A stretch of 64,000 bases of DNA from Mastigias papua (taxonomy: Eukaryota; Cnidaria; Scyphozoa; Rhizostomeae; Mastigiidae): NCBI GenBank assembly GCA_964019165.1, contig OZ025283.1:5281001-5345000 (forward strand). Direction: 5' to 3'. The notes under the pieces are model-generated. The model saw only the letters and a list, made by a program, of their open reading frames with translations, did no database searches and was not told the origin of the DNA. How positions within the stretch are numbered: position 1 is the first letter of the stretch; each line of letters opens with the position of its first letter. The position numbers and the translations under genes are program-made. This document shows positions 45,552 through 58,600 of the stretch, piece after piece.

Positions 45552-46263
45552 ATGCTGCAGGGAATCACAACAACTTCGCCTTCTGCGATACCTGCCTGGT
45601 CTGTTCACTGCGGGCCCGCAAGGTAAGCTAATAAGTGGTCTAGTTTCGGGATATGTTAATTCGTTGCCGGAAACTGTTGTTATATTTAGCACTTTCACAA
45701 GAGGAAGAGTTGTTCTTGTTAGGAATTTATAAATAATAAGTTATATCTTCAACTAGTTTGTTACAAGAATTTGTATGCCATGATACTTCAGCTTGTTATC
45801 AAAATACCTGCTCCCTTTTGTTATGGGTGCAGTGTGTAAACACACTGATTCATTTCATTTCAGTTCTTTAACAATTGGCAGTGCGGCAAACCATGCAAGC
45901 ATGAATTGGTCAGAGGAGTCTGTAATCTCAGAATATGTTGTAATATCAAATGAAGAAGTTAATCAGCTGGTTGTCTGTGCTAGTGCAGAGTTTGAAAGTG
46001 TTTCGGATGTTGAAGCAATGAAGATTATGCTTCAAGATGAAGTCAAAAAGAATAAGCGCTTTCTGCAGAAACTAAAAGAACTATCTAAAAAGTATCGGAA
46101 GGCAGTGAAGAGGATTGAATACCAAGAACTTCTAATTTCGGAATTGTCAATCGCACTTAAAAATGAACAGGAAAATACGAAGAATGGTTTGTTTCATGAA
46201 GACTTTGCGCATATTGCATATGGCTCGTTGAAGATCGAAGAGTGCGATGAGCATTCACGATAA
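45552..46263 (+). CDS. Small predicted coiled-coil protein, two exons, unknown family
   Basis: Exon 1 is 45552-45622 (ATG at 45552), ending in AAG/gtaagc, a strong donor. Exon 2 is 45864-46263, after a pyrimidine-rich ttcatttcatttcag acceptor. Phases match exactly, giving 156 residues and a TAA stop. The protein begins with a Ser/Thr/Ala-rich stretch, has an acidic segment (SVISEYVVISNEEVNQLVV), and a Lys/Glu/Leu-rich helix at about residues 80-135 with heptad-like Leu/Ile spacing, probably a coiled coil. The local region upstream of exon 1 is richer in CpG, consistent with a promoter. I know of no relative. The exon 2 frame is open for 471 bases from 45793, which supports coding; an alternative is an intronless ORF starting in that frame. 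Confidence 0.45.
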
Positions 46264-46710
46264 CCATGCATTTTTATGGGTCTTGGATTAAGATATCATA
46301 CTGCCTCAGCTCCTCCCGTTGTAAATGATATAGTAGTTATGAATGAACAATTGTGAGATAATAGTAGTTGTTATAAATAGACTTATTTTAACTTTAATTT
46401 AGACGTTTTTGCCCTGTGTATGTAGAGCATCATAATTGGGCACCTATTCCTTAATGCAGTTTTTGCGGCATTCTGAACCTAGATTGTGTAGGAGAGCAAG
46501 CTGAAATTTCTTGTGCTCCTTTTCCCTAATAGTACGGTTTGATGCAGTCTAAACATTATTGGAATTGAGTTTAGCAATATTAAGCATGCAACTTTAAATT
46601 CATTAAAATACATCAGCCAGAGCCGTTATTCATTTATGCATTCCTTGGCCTTTTGTGGAATATCCTTCATTTATCTTCAGTTATTATATGAAATAGCTAG
46701 CTTATAGCTG

Positions 46711-46716
46711 AATAAA
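46711..46716 (+). terminator. Possible polyadenylation signal AATAAA
   Basis: AATAAA about 450 bases after the stop codon at 46263. Suggestive only. Confidence 0.3.
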
Positions 46717-46974
46717 CCACATCCATTAATTGGTCCTCTGTTATTAGCCCCCCCCCCCTAGATTTCAAACAAGAATCCTATAGCTCGTTGAAGCATTTTT
46801 TTCATAGAAGGAAACGACTGTGAGGAAACAAGAGCCTTTATTTCCAAACATTGCTACTTTCTAGGTCCGTAGGCACTAGGGGCAGGGGCTTTGCCCCCTC
46901 CCAATAATTCACAGGTTGTATATAGTGGTATACTACACAATACTTTTTAATCATCTTTTAATTGAGTTCTACCC

Positions 46975-49900
46975 AATCGTACCTCTCCTAGAAATAGACA
47001 TCCTACCCTAACAAACTATACACCATTCAGCAGCTCTTGGTGAGTAGATTACGATGATACCCTCATTTACCCTATAGCTCAAATTTTCGTGGAGTTATCG
47101 AGTTATTTCTAACAAACATGGCTGCCATGTTTGCGCGCTAAGTGGGATAGGGGTTAGGGTTAGCATTTAAATCATCTCAGAGTGTTGGAATTCGATCCAT
47201 TTCATTGATATAATGTTGACAGTAGTAGAAATCGACGAAATTTTGATGATTAGTACGATTTAAGCACTAACCCTGACCCTAACCCCTACCCCTCAATAAC
47301 TCCTCGAAAATTTGAGCTATGGGGTAGATGAGGGTATCATCATCAGGGGCGGATCCAGACCGACTTACGCGACTTACGGAAGTCAGTCAAAGTTTTAGAA
47401 AATGTCCTGTGATTTATATCATTATCTTTTCTGAGTACAGGACAAAAATATTCTAAATTTGCACTTTTCGATTTAAACTTCTTCCATTATCTGCTTTCTA
47501 CAGTCTTTTGACTTACTTGTCTGGTTTTCTATTCTTGGCTCGTGATTACATCATCACAAAGTTGGAAAAAGAGGCCAGGATTCAACTAAATCTGGTTTAT
47601 GCTTGACTTTACTCCACTTACGCAATAACTTAGAAATCGATTGTTTCCTTTTGTATTTTAAACAATAAAATTGGCGAATATGATTGGTAAGTCAGTCAAA
47701 CTTGCATCATAGGATGCGCAGTCATAAAAAACCTATTGATTTTGAAACCAATTTGGGATCCTATTGTTTTTGTAAGTCAGTCAGAAAACGCGAGTAGTCG
47801 GTCAAGAAGTCCATCAGTGACTTACAGCTAGGTAGCCTCACAATCATTCTTCACAACAACAGTGATTCCAAGGGACTTAGAGAGAAACATTAAGGAGAGC
47901 CTGGAGAAAGGTGCAGCAGTACCCAACTTCATGTCATTTCTTAACACAGAGGACAATGAGGGGATTTTCCCTGCAAGGTTTGCTCCCATAGTGCTTATTC
48001 TGAACTATTGATTTACTATGGTCAAGAATACAGCGAGCTAGTCTACTGTCAAGTTTCCAAGTATAACTTCATTCATAATGAGCAAAAATTATAGGTAAAA
48101 TGTTTTAAATACTAGAATAGATGAACTTGGATATTAAGCATGCGATAGGGGTTTTCCCTCAGTACCCTCAAGTTTTTCATTCTTTTCATATGGAGTTGAA
48201 TGAATATCCAATCATTCTAAGGTTTTACCTTAAAGTAGATATGTTGTTGCTTAGGTCTTAGATATATTTAGCAGGCAATAATGATGAATGAATAGTATTT
48301 AAAATAATTCAAGAAATGCTGGAATGGGTTGCAGTTTTGCCTAAGATAACTTTTTGCTTGGATAACTTTGTTTTCCACTTAGTGCTTGACTTGAAATCAA
48401 GGGGTTGTGGGTAACTGCTTACTGCATTTGTCGTGTACAGATTCGCTTAGACATGCCCATTCTTGAAGTTTATAAGAGTGCAACTTTTGCATGCACTATT
48501 GCACACTATCTCTTAAGCAGCTTAGAGGCTTAACAATGTATGGTCATTCAAATTCTGAATCATACCAATTTTGAATGAAAACCTTCAGTTCTAGTACTGT
48601 TGGTAACTGTCTAAACAACTCTTGCTCTTTGTTCATAACTGGTGAAAAAGCTTGCACACTGCTCAGAGCTCTTACTTCAGCAGAGTTTTATCTGCATTCA
48701 TATTCCTGTCCTTCTCATCCCATCTTGTTTCCCATGTTGAGAACTTTGAGGCTATACAGAATATTAAATGTTTGAGTCAGGCTAATTGTAGCAGCCTATA
48801 CAACTCTTCCTCTTTGTACCTACCTAGTGAAGAAAAAGTTGCAACACTGCTAGGAGCTCTTACTTCAGAAGACCTTTATCTACAGTAAGATGTCTATGTT
48901 TCTAATTCCTACTTTATTACCCATATTTTTCAATTGAGAATGGTGAGTCTAGACTGAAAATTGTTGACCTATGCTCATCTTTTCCTGTAAGTGATCTGCT
49001 ACAAGAAATAGTCAGTATACCTGAAAATATTGAGAGGAGGATTTTGTAATTTTGAAGACAGGCGTTGGAGGCCATTCATTTGCATGAAAGCAATGGCAAG
49101 TGTGCTTGATTCTCCAGTCAGACCATAGTTTCCTCAAATCAGTGGATAAAGGACTGGCAGGAATTATTTCAGTCTTGGTACTGTGCTCCTGGAGCCTTGG
49201 GAGTTCTATGCCAGTAAGACCAACCACAAGCCTTCTCTAGCCCCCTTATGGTGGTACCTTAAAGTATCTCAGCCCATTGTTCAAACCATATAATATGGTT
49301 CCTCTTTCCATTGTTGAAGATTTTTCTGATGTGGGGAAATGTTTTGGAAGTTACACCAGCTATGGTCAACAGATGATATCATTTTTTAGGGTAAAGCCTG
49401 TAAAATCCAGTAATAAAATTGTAAAAAGCAGGTTGGAAATACTTCTGATAGTAGTAAGCTATGAGAAACTGTGTTTCCTGATGAGAGTCACCAATGAAGA
49501 ATTTATTTCCCACTCAAGACTCAGAATCCTGCTAAGCTGGATTATCCCTGTGGCTTTGGATCAACAGTTGACCATACCAAAATTACCATATGAAAAATTC
49601 AGATTTGAAGACTGTTGGAAGACCAGGTACAATATTCAAAGGCACCCATATAGGCATATTTTGAGGCATTGCAGACATGATGAATCAATTATTTTTTTGT
49701 ATTTTGTATTTTTAATTATTTATCCAGGGTAATACATTCAGTTGATATGTAAGAAAACTGTTTTACAATATGCCCTGCTAAAGAAAATAATCATATCTAA
49801 CCTAATTACATGCAGTATTTATGTTATAAACTCTATAGTAAAAGCAATGAAGAAAACAAATCTTAATTTGACCAGAAAGAAGAATTGACCAATAGAACAC

Positions 49901-50091
49901 TCTCATGAGACAGCATTCTTAGAATGCTGGGTAAATTTTTGCGCCGAAGGCGCTAATATCTGACTCGACATCTGTAAGTCAGTCACTTTTTTGCTCTGGA
50001 TCCGCCCCTGATCATAATCTACTCACCGAGAGCTGTCGAATGGTGTATAGTATGTTAAGGTAGGACGTCTATTTCTAGGAGAGGTACGATT
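46975..50091. mobile_element. Foldback element interrupted by a hAT-type insertion
   Basis: The left arm 46975-47090 (acctctcctagaaatagaca ... tgagtagattac, gataccctcat, tagctcaaattttcg) is the reverse complement of two pieces: 47300-47343 and 50019-50091. Removing 47344-50018 joins these into one continuous right arm. The original element was therefore about 450 bases with arms of roughly 115-120 bases. A solo arm is at 40078. Confidence 0.75.
47344..50010. mobile_element. hAT-type transposon, about 2.7 kb, non-autonomous or decayed
   Basis: The ends are caggggcggatccag and ctggatccgcccctg, perfect inverted repeats with the CAGGGG start typical of hAT elements. Flanks atcatcat (47336-47343) and atcataat (50011-50018) agree at 7 of 8 bases, the expected 8-bp duplication. 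Just inside both ends are strings such as gtcagtcaaa/gtaagtcagtca. The interior has scattered frames (for example 49277-49732 and VIPRDLERNIKESLEKGAA near 47866) but no recognisable transposase, DDE motif or BED finger. Confidence 0.8.
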
Positions 50092-51220
50092 CTGCAATAG
50101 CGTCCAAAGATATATGGCATGCAGATATTTTGATTTTACTGTGCGACAAACTGTTAACCTTTTTCAGTACCGACACGAGTGTTGTAAGAGTGTCTAAGAG
50201 TTCCTGCTTGTGTAGATGGCAGCCCTTTTAGGAAATGGGGCATTGTTTCTTTTACGTGCATTCCATGTAGCCCATGCCAGATATCTGAGGGTGAGAAATG
50301 TCTTTTCTTCAATGTGTTGATAAGAGATAGGTTTGCCTCTATCGTTGGGGTACAAGCACGTAGTACCAAAGAGAAAAGACGGTTTAGCCTTTTGCTTTGT
50401 CGTTTTAGATCTTCAAATTTTGATGAAACTAGGCTCACTCCTTTTTTATAATAACAATTTTATAAGACCACCAGCCTCAGAACTGTTGGGAAATTAAGAA
50501 CAAATTAAGAACAAGATGAGGCTGAAGTACTATCGTAAAATGTATTTTTGCACAAAGATGCATACACTGTCCAATAATGTATTAACATGAAATGTCATTC
50601 TCTCGTACAAATAATACCTGTTTTATAGGTAGCTAATTTTGTCTGCATATTGTCTAAATTGTCTACACCCCACAGATTTAAGAAGAAATTAAGAACAATT
50701 AAGCCTCAATAATTTAGAAGAAAGTAAGAACAGCTAGCCTGAACCTCAATTTTACTGGTTCTTTTACAAAAAGAGTGCAGAGGAGCCAGTTTCTCCAACT
50801 TAGCATGAAGATCAATGATGAAAACTGCTACATTCTATTCTGCAACAGTGCGTTTTCCGACGTTCTGGGGAGCGTTATTTTGAGAAATTTTTACTTTTAC
50901 AGACCCCCATTTTAAATCAGAAAGCCTATGAAACACCACTATTTTGGCATATACTTATGTATAACATGTAACGCTTCCTCCCCCCGAGGATTCTAACTTT
51001 ACTTCTACATCTGTGCCCCCAATTCCAATTCAGCTGTCTACGGGCCGGCTTTCGTAACTAAGGCGTTTGAAGGAATTCAGAGAAACTCCCGTTTGTAATT
51101 TTGTGGTATGTCTTCAGCCTCATAAATATGCATAAATTTGCGCAATCTTAAATCTCATTGCTAATGCAATGATAGAGTCACGACATTCATCTAGAGGAAG
51201 CCTTGCTACTCAAAAACATG
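50092..51220. other. No gene recognised
   Basis: AT-rich DNA with repeated aattaagaac/aattaagaaca strings near 50490-50740. A 94-codon minus-strand frame (50154-50438) is basic with no clear domain. Confidence 0.4.
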
Positions 51221-51745
51221 TACAGTATACTTATTCAATTATCCGGCCTTCTCGGGACACGAAATTTTTAAGATGCGTGCGGATTATCCGACATTCCGGA
51301 TAATTGAAAATACAGTCAACCTCGCATAATTCGGATCACACGGGACTGGCTGATTTTGTCCGGATTACAGAAAATCCGGATTACGTAGAAACTCTTTCAG
51401 TGTTGCACTTTAATAGGAAACTAATTGGACTTAGCAATTCTGTCCGGAATATACAAAAATCCGGATAAAACCGATCCGAATTATGCAAGGTTGACTGTAT
51501 ACGAATAACGGCAGAAATCAGCATAAATAAACAAGAGTGGTTTTGTGAAAGTTTATTTCAAAAGCACACATTACAAACTAACAATAAATACTCTTAAAAT
51601 ATATCTTTTTCAAAAAAAGCAAGAAAAATGCGCCCAAAATATTATCAAAAATGCCAAAAAAATTTCATTAAGGTTTTTCAAATTATTTACGGACCGGATA
51701 ATCGAAGTCATGATAAACGAGGGTCGGATAATTGAATACGTAGCT
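51221..51745. mobile_element. Two nested pogo/mariner-like MITEs
   Basis: The outer ends ttattcaattatccggcc (about 51230) and ggtcggataattgaata (about 51722) are inverted. Within it, 51311-51499 has its own inverted ends tacagtcaacctcgcataat and attatgcaaggttgactgta, with TA at both borders. TA borders and CAGT starts are typical of the pogo/mariner group. Confidence 0.8.
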
Positions 51746-52449
51746 ACTTTATGTATGTTGCTTAAGTCTCTATGTTACCAAACAGTGTTCAAGCTCAGTC
51801 TGCATTAGAAACGAGGCAGTAACCATAGCAAACAACTGAATCTGTCACTGAAGAGCTTTCCTTGATACGCTACATCTTTGCAAACTTCTTGTTGGTCAAC
51901 TTTATACAGATTAAATCTTGAAAAATGTCACAATGATTATTCAGTGGACGCTAATTTCTGCTGTAAACCACTTTGGTTTGTCACATATACACGTGACATA
52001 GTGCGGTAGCACTAAGAATGCGGCGGCTATTTCAGACATTGCCATTTCCCTTCCATTTTACTGGAAACCAATATTAACAGCAAAAATGATGTGTCGTACT
52101 CTCCTACTCAGATGATACCAAACTGTTTTTTGTTAGCAGCCTGATTGCCTTGCCTAGGAGAACTATGATTGTGATGCCAAATTCATCGAATTCCAAATGT
52201 GCACTAGTCTGTTCAGCAGTGACGTAGAATTCTCAGCCGATAAAACCAGTATTGATTACCCAGTTGCAATATCATGTCGCACAAAAGGCCCAAATCATCA
52301 TAATTGCCAATAATTTACTATGTCCGTCATTGTTTAATATCACGCTTCATTAAGTCATGTATGCAGCCTGGCCTCATTTCGAAAATGGTGCTCAAATCTT
52401 TATGCAGATCATAGTGTCATATGGGATACATCAAAAGGAAACGTGGACT
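51746..52449. other. No gene recognised
   Basis: 3' flank of the collagen-like gene. I see no coding signal or repeat with defined ends. Confidence 0.4.
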
Positions 52450-52455
52450 TTTATT
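52450..52455 (-). terminator. Polyadenylation signal of the collagen-like gene
   Basis: AATAAA on the minus strand, 170 bases after the stop codon at 52625. Confidence 0.55.
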
Positions 52456-52624
52456 TAGGAATAATAATACAATTGAATTAAACACCCCTGCTTATTGTTG
52501 AAAAACACATGAAACTATGTGTTATAATGAACAAGGTGTTCGTGTCTTTCTTCTGACTTATTTCATCTATTCTCGTATCCATTCTATCATTTGCTATTTC
52601 CTGGATATCTCTTTTTCCTCTTTT

Positions 52625-55600
52625 TTATTTGAATACATGTATGAACCAGCAGCATTTATATCTGTATCGTATTTTTTCTCCATTTTTTTCAATACGGAAT
52701 CCTTTCAAAAATTCGATATTTGTTTCATTGCATGAAAATGAATGTTTGCCATTCTTAAATCTGAGCGGTCTTACAAATTTAGTCTTTCCAGTTCTGCATT
52801 TTATCTCTGTTAATAATCCCCGCGAGCCTGGTCGACCTGACCGACCCCTTCTACCAGTTGTACCTGATAGTCCTTGGTGTCCCATCTCTCCTTTATGTCC
52901 CATGGGACCAAATTGTCCCTTTTCTCCTCTCACGCCTTGATAGCCTGCATTACCTGGTTGTCCAACTACACAATTGATTCTCCCATAATAATGTGGACAA
53001 GAGACTGGAGGCCCAGCAGGTCCACTTACCCCATCTGCGCCCATCGAGCCCTGTGAAAGAATATGTGTCACTTGCTAAGCGCTCAGTTAAGGAAAGCGTT
53101 GTGATTGAATACATCTCGGTTTCTTAATAGAATATCTTATTAACGATATAAATTTATACTATTGCTATGATTCACTGTCGTCATCATTTCTATTAGATGA
53201 TATTTGAAAATCCATTTAATGTTCCTTATAGCTATAAAAGGTTAGGATTCTGGATTATTTTGAGACTGAATCATTACGAGGTAGATTTCACAGTGCCTTA
53301 CCTGATTACCTTTCACCCCTACGATTCCTTTTACTCCTTGCTTCCCCACAATTCCTTGCGGTCCTGCCTGCAACAGAAGGAAGAAGTCACAATGGAGAAA
53401 TTTGCTATGTAGCAGTAGGTAGTATTCATAAATTAAGAATATGCAAGGATGTGCTTGTGGAAGGTTTAGGGCTGTAGTGTTATATGAAGCCAAGCCTTAA
53501 TAAACAAGAGAATATACTTTGCTTAAATTGAGTATGTGCCCATATCAGTATATAATTTTCTTTATTTTTACTTCGGATGCTTTCCGTTGTTATTTTTTTG
53601 CCGCTAGCTTATTGTTCTGTTATAAATATCACCAAAGTAATATTGATAATGAAGAAGGCATGGTGATGGCAATTATTGTAAAACACTAAAGCTTCTATAG
53701 TAAGAAATAAATTGAATGTTTATTTAACTTTGGTTTGTGAAATATGTGGTATTCAGAGCCTGGCTTATGCACCGTATCTAAAACATTTTATGACATATAA
53801 AGAAACAATTAACAATAATGTATTAAAATTTATTTCCTAAAGTTAATCAAATTCTGAAGGCCTAGCGTGCTACGGATATGAATTACACAGTTTTATGTGC
53901 TCGCGTACTGGCAAAGTTAGGTCATATGACTTATGATACAATGACTTGAATGCATCCATTGACAGTGTCGAAATATTAAAACACTGCAAAAAACGACCAA
54001 AAGAGTCTATATTATTGCCATTCCTATAAGTAAAACGTTAAAAAACTGAAAACTACTGTTCTTGTTTTCAATTTCAAAATTTATTTTGAAACAATGTCTG
54101 ACATCAGTGCGAAAGTGGCATAATGTAGGGAAAAGTAGCTTTCCAATGGTGGGCTGTTAAGTGAGAGTTCGTGCTAAAAGTCCATATCATTTCGGTCTGT
54201 TGATTCGAAGAGTGAAAATGCAAGTAATAATGATAGAAACGGTGACTTGTGTGCGTTGATACGAACTGATGATGGTTGAAAGTAGTTCTGCTTTCATATG
54301 TGCCAACATAGCATTAATTTTGTTAGATAAGCCTAAACTAGTAAATATATACAGTATTTCCTTTTTGGTCAATCGGAGTTTTCTGTGAGTCATCGAGTAT
54401 GTGCACTGCCAGGTATATCCCTTTTGCAAAACTACCATTGCACTGTAGCAGATACCTGTTGATTTACTGTGCTTGGTAAAGACATAGCAAACATTGCTGA
54501 TTTGAACATATCTTTCTTTATTCGCATTGATTGAGCTCTACTTCTCGACGTAAGCTATTGTTTATTTCTGAGCCGTTAAATTCAACATCTTTATTACATC
54601 ATATAACACAATATTTGTAAAAGAACATTTATATCACTTGAGAAATACTATACCTGACAAAACGTCTTTAAAAAGCCTTCAAAGAATCTTAAAAGTATCG
54701 ACTACCTTCTGAAAATCTCAAAATTCTTCAAATATTTTTATAAAGAAATCTATCAAATATCCTAAAGTCCCAGAAAGCCTTCAAAATCCTGAAATTCTTT
54801 GAAAGGCATAAAAATCTTGAAAATTTTTGAAGATTGGAAAATCTCAAGAAACTTGCCCACTTTTTCTCGAGTACTTTGCAACATACTTTTTCCTTATTTT
54901 ATCAAATTACAGTTGATTTTTCAAAACTGATAAAAATCCTTTCAATACCTCACTATTCAGAATGCTAAAAGCAATAAACCCTTTCCATCCCCCAGACTAC
55001 ATCTCTTATCGACTACTTTGGCGATTCATTTGGTTTCACTATACTTCGTGGTAGCTCTATCAAATATTTGCTTTTCCCTTAAGTCCAACTTATCGAGAGC
55101 CTTTATAACCCGAAAAACATTCTGTTCTCCTTGAACTGTGCCTATTTTTGTGTTGTATTGTCCACATTTTGTGCTCAACAAGAGTATGGTTTAGGGAATA
55201 TAGAGGTGTGGTCAGCATTTGACTATGTTGAAACTCAGAAGTGTCTCTTATTGCTTGTGAATATCACTCCTTACGACAACTTTGTATAGCACTTTATTGT
55301 ACGCCAGAGAACGTACAACAATACTTGACGTGGAGAAATCAAACAATAAAGGACAATACCGTAAATCCTCGAATAAGCCCCCGGGGGCTTATTTGTAAAA
55401 ATGAATTTTTGGGTGGGGGCTTATTCGAGGAGGGGGCTTATTTCATAGTCTGGCATTTTCCTGAAAGGTTGACATAAAAAACAACATAATTTTCTCAATC
55501 AACTAAATTTTGAGCTTCTAGTTACAGAAGCTGATATCGTTTCAAGAGTTACAAAGTGTTGTGTGAAGATTTAACAAATAGTATACTGCTTCTATTATGA

Positions 55601-58600
55601 CGAAAGTCGCGTTTCTCTTTGCTTTTTTGCCTCCATTCAAAGGAAGTAGTACTGTACAGCTATTGTCCGTGAGGGCTTCTTGAAATATGATATTATTCTA
55701 CAATTATGCAAAAGTGGAGGCTTATTTGCAAAAGTGATTTTTTAGATGGGAGCTTATTCGGAGGTGGGGGCTTATTCGAGGATATACGGTAACTGTAGTT
55801 TTGGAGTCATTGTGCATGGCTACCAAAAAAACATCCCGTGAGGCGAGGCCGAAGTTTATTATTGCAAAGTATACCTTTGGAATTTCTACATAAAATGGGT
55901 AACTGCACTTGAAAGCTAAAGTTATCGGGAGTTAACTATATTCTCAAATAATGAGGCATTCATAGCTGTAATCTAGACAAGATAAAGAAATTACTTCTGC
56001 TTTTCAGATCTTCAAGTAAAACACAATAGGTACTGTATATGAATTTCTTATTCATCTAAATCATTACCTCTCCTCTGTTTCCTGGTTTCCCTGGGCTCCC
56101 TATCCATCCACGTTTTCCCTAATATGAAAGATATTACTTTCTTACTATGAATAAATTAACACAAAATAAATAAAGAGGAATTGTTAGTTTTGTCGAGCAT
56201 TACTGATTTCATACCATATGTCATCGTCGAAAAAGCGCAAAGCAACGTGGGAAATTTCAGTATCCTGAAGAATAATGACAAACTATGAACTAAACAAAGA
56301 ACAAATCAAATGGAATTGCAAGATCATACAAAAAGAACAGTAAGTATCTTAGTCACATGGTGGGAAGAGATATAATGAAGGTGGCACAATGAATGTTTTG
56401 AAGGAAGAGGAAGATCAAAACAAATAGAAATTGACGGCATTCAAGGTTCTTCAGATTGGAATGTCGTTGCAGGGTTTTTGACAACAGACAAACATAAATG
56501 AACAAAGTGCCTGAAAACTGATATTAGATGCATAATCTGAACTGAGAAGGGTTGTTTCATGCCATATCTTTTATTTAGCGCAAAATCGGCAAAACAAAGC
56601 ACCAGGATATGAATTCTGATAAGCAATGAGATATGACAATCAAGTTATCTTTAGGCGGACATCGATCAATACTACATCACTATAACTACAAATATCATAA
56701 GTCTCCATATCATCTGTGTCAACGATTCCAAATTCTAAACTATTAGAAACTACATGAACAGTAAATTACATTTGTGTATAATTTAATAGTAATAAGCAAG
56801 TCATTTCTTCATCTAGTATTTGAGTCTAGTATCCAGCTTTTAATTGTCGCAACTTTTATGATAGTGTCAGAGAACAAGGCTTGAAGAAGTTGAATAATTC
56901 TCTTTAGAAGGATTTGTGATCAGTTGAGTTTTGCAAAATATCAACAAGAGATATTGTCATGAAATGATTCAATCGGAAGACAGCTTCTCCCATATCCGAC
57001 GTTTTATGCTCTGATGAGTGTCGGATGCAAAAATCACTTTCCGTCTGATAATACAGAATATTTCTGCTCTTTTCATGAAATATTGAAACTCTGCAATAAC
57101 AATAGTCTATTCATTAATCTTTGTTGTTTACAACTAATTGAGAGCTATTACCTTAGGTCCTGGCCTTCCCGGCATTCCAGGTGGTCCTCGCAATCGGGTC
57201 TGTAAAGAAAAGCATATAATTCAACTATGCAAAGATCACGATAGGAAAGCCTTCATGGCTTATATATTTCTAAACTTAATGAGAGGAGTAGAATTCTCTC
57301 TTTCATCATTGAGGAATCTTATTAAGTACGAAGCCACAGATTCCTTTTTAACTGAAAGAGACTTATGGTAAATTTTGCATGTGAAATGCATGTAATCGAT
57401 GAAATAAAGGCAACTGTCAAATTTGGCTATTTATTACCTATGATTATGATAACAAATAACTGTATTGATAAAGATTTTTCAGTTTAAAATGCTTAAGATA
57501 AAAAGATAAGGAATCTTTGGATGTTTAGGTGCTATCATGCTAAAAGACAGATATCGATTGAAATAACAATCTTAAGATGGATGATTTATAAAACAAACCC
57601 ATGAACAAGGACTTTGCTATTTACTACGTAGATCTAGCGAGTGATAAAATCTTGAGGAAGGAATTGATCTTACGACTTATAAATTTTCGTTTAAATGGGA
57701 TACAAGACAGGAACTTCAATATTTCTCCATTCTTGTGTATGATTCAAATGAACCCATTGGTAGTCCCTACTAATAAGAAAACAAGCCTCATTTGAATGAA
57801 GGCCTAAATCTCCTCTTATGAGACTGTAGATTGGCTTATTGACCATTTAGTTACCTTGACTTTGTAATGACTGAGAAAATAGCAAACTATCAAGCAAATG
57901 GTATGTTTCTTGGGTAAGATTGGCAAGCTTGTTTTATTGAAATAGTTCGAAAAACCTGTCTACGTACAATGTTGCAAGCTAGTAGGACACACATTATCTC
58001 CATTTCTTGATAGATTGGAATGTAAAGTAAGAAACAATAAGACTTTTGACCTATAAGGTAAAGTCAGAAACTATAGCAGCTGCAGATTCCCAGACATCGA
58101 AAGGACAGCTTGTTGCTAAAGAGTTCACAAATTAAAAAAATTAAGGAAGCAGAAACTTAACCAGAAAGAAGCCCTAAGCCTTACAAAACAACTAAAGTCA
58201 TGAAGAAACAAAGATCTGTTTGTTGTTGCAAGAATTTAATGACGCATAAAATGTTGTTGTAGCTTGTGTTTGAGTTGCCATGAGTACTCCATAGGGACTG
58301 TACTATTTGCTACCAGGGAAATGTATATTACTGCATCCATCAGCATTTCTTTTGAACTATACTAATAGAACAGGCTGGATCGGAAAAATTTCGCTAACTT
58401 CACTTCAAACTCTTGTGTGGCATTCGAAAAGAATTGCAACACTTTGCATAGACTACAAAGATTTTAGTAAAACTTCAATTTATCTGTAATTCTGTAATCA
58501 AGGCTGACAATCATAGATAAATAGTTATTTCGTAGGGTCCTAAAACAAGACTTACAGATAGATTTCAACGGTGATAAGTAGAAACTAATTGGCTTCAATT

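Noticed and set aside
47145..47290. Telomere-like ttaggg strings
   Set aside because: Only a few imperfect units, in both orientations inside a foldback element; not a telomere tract.
52629..52940. Plus-strand proline-rich frame
   Set aside because: Antisense of the collagen Gly-X-Y codons.
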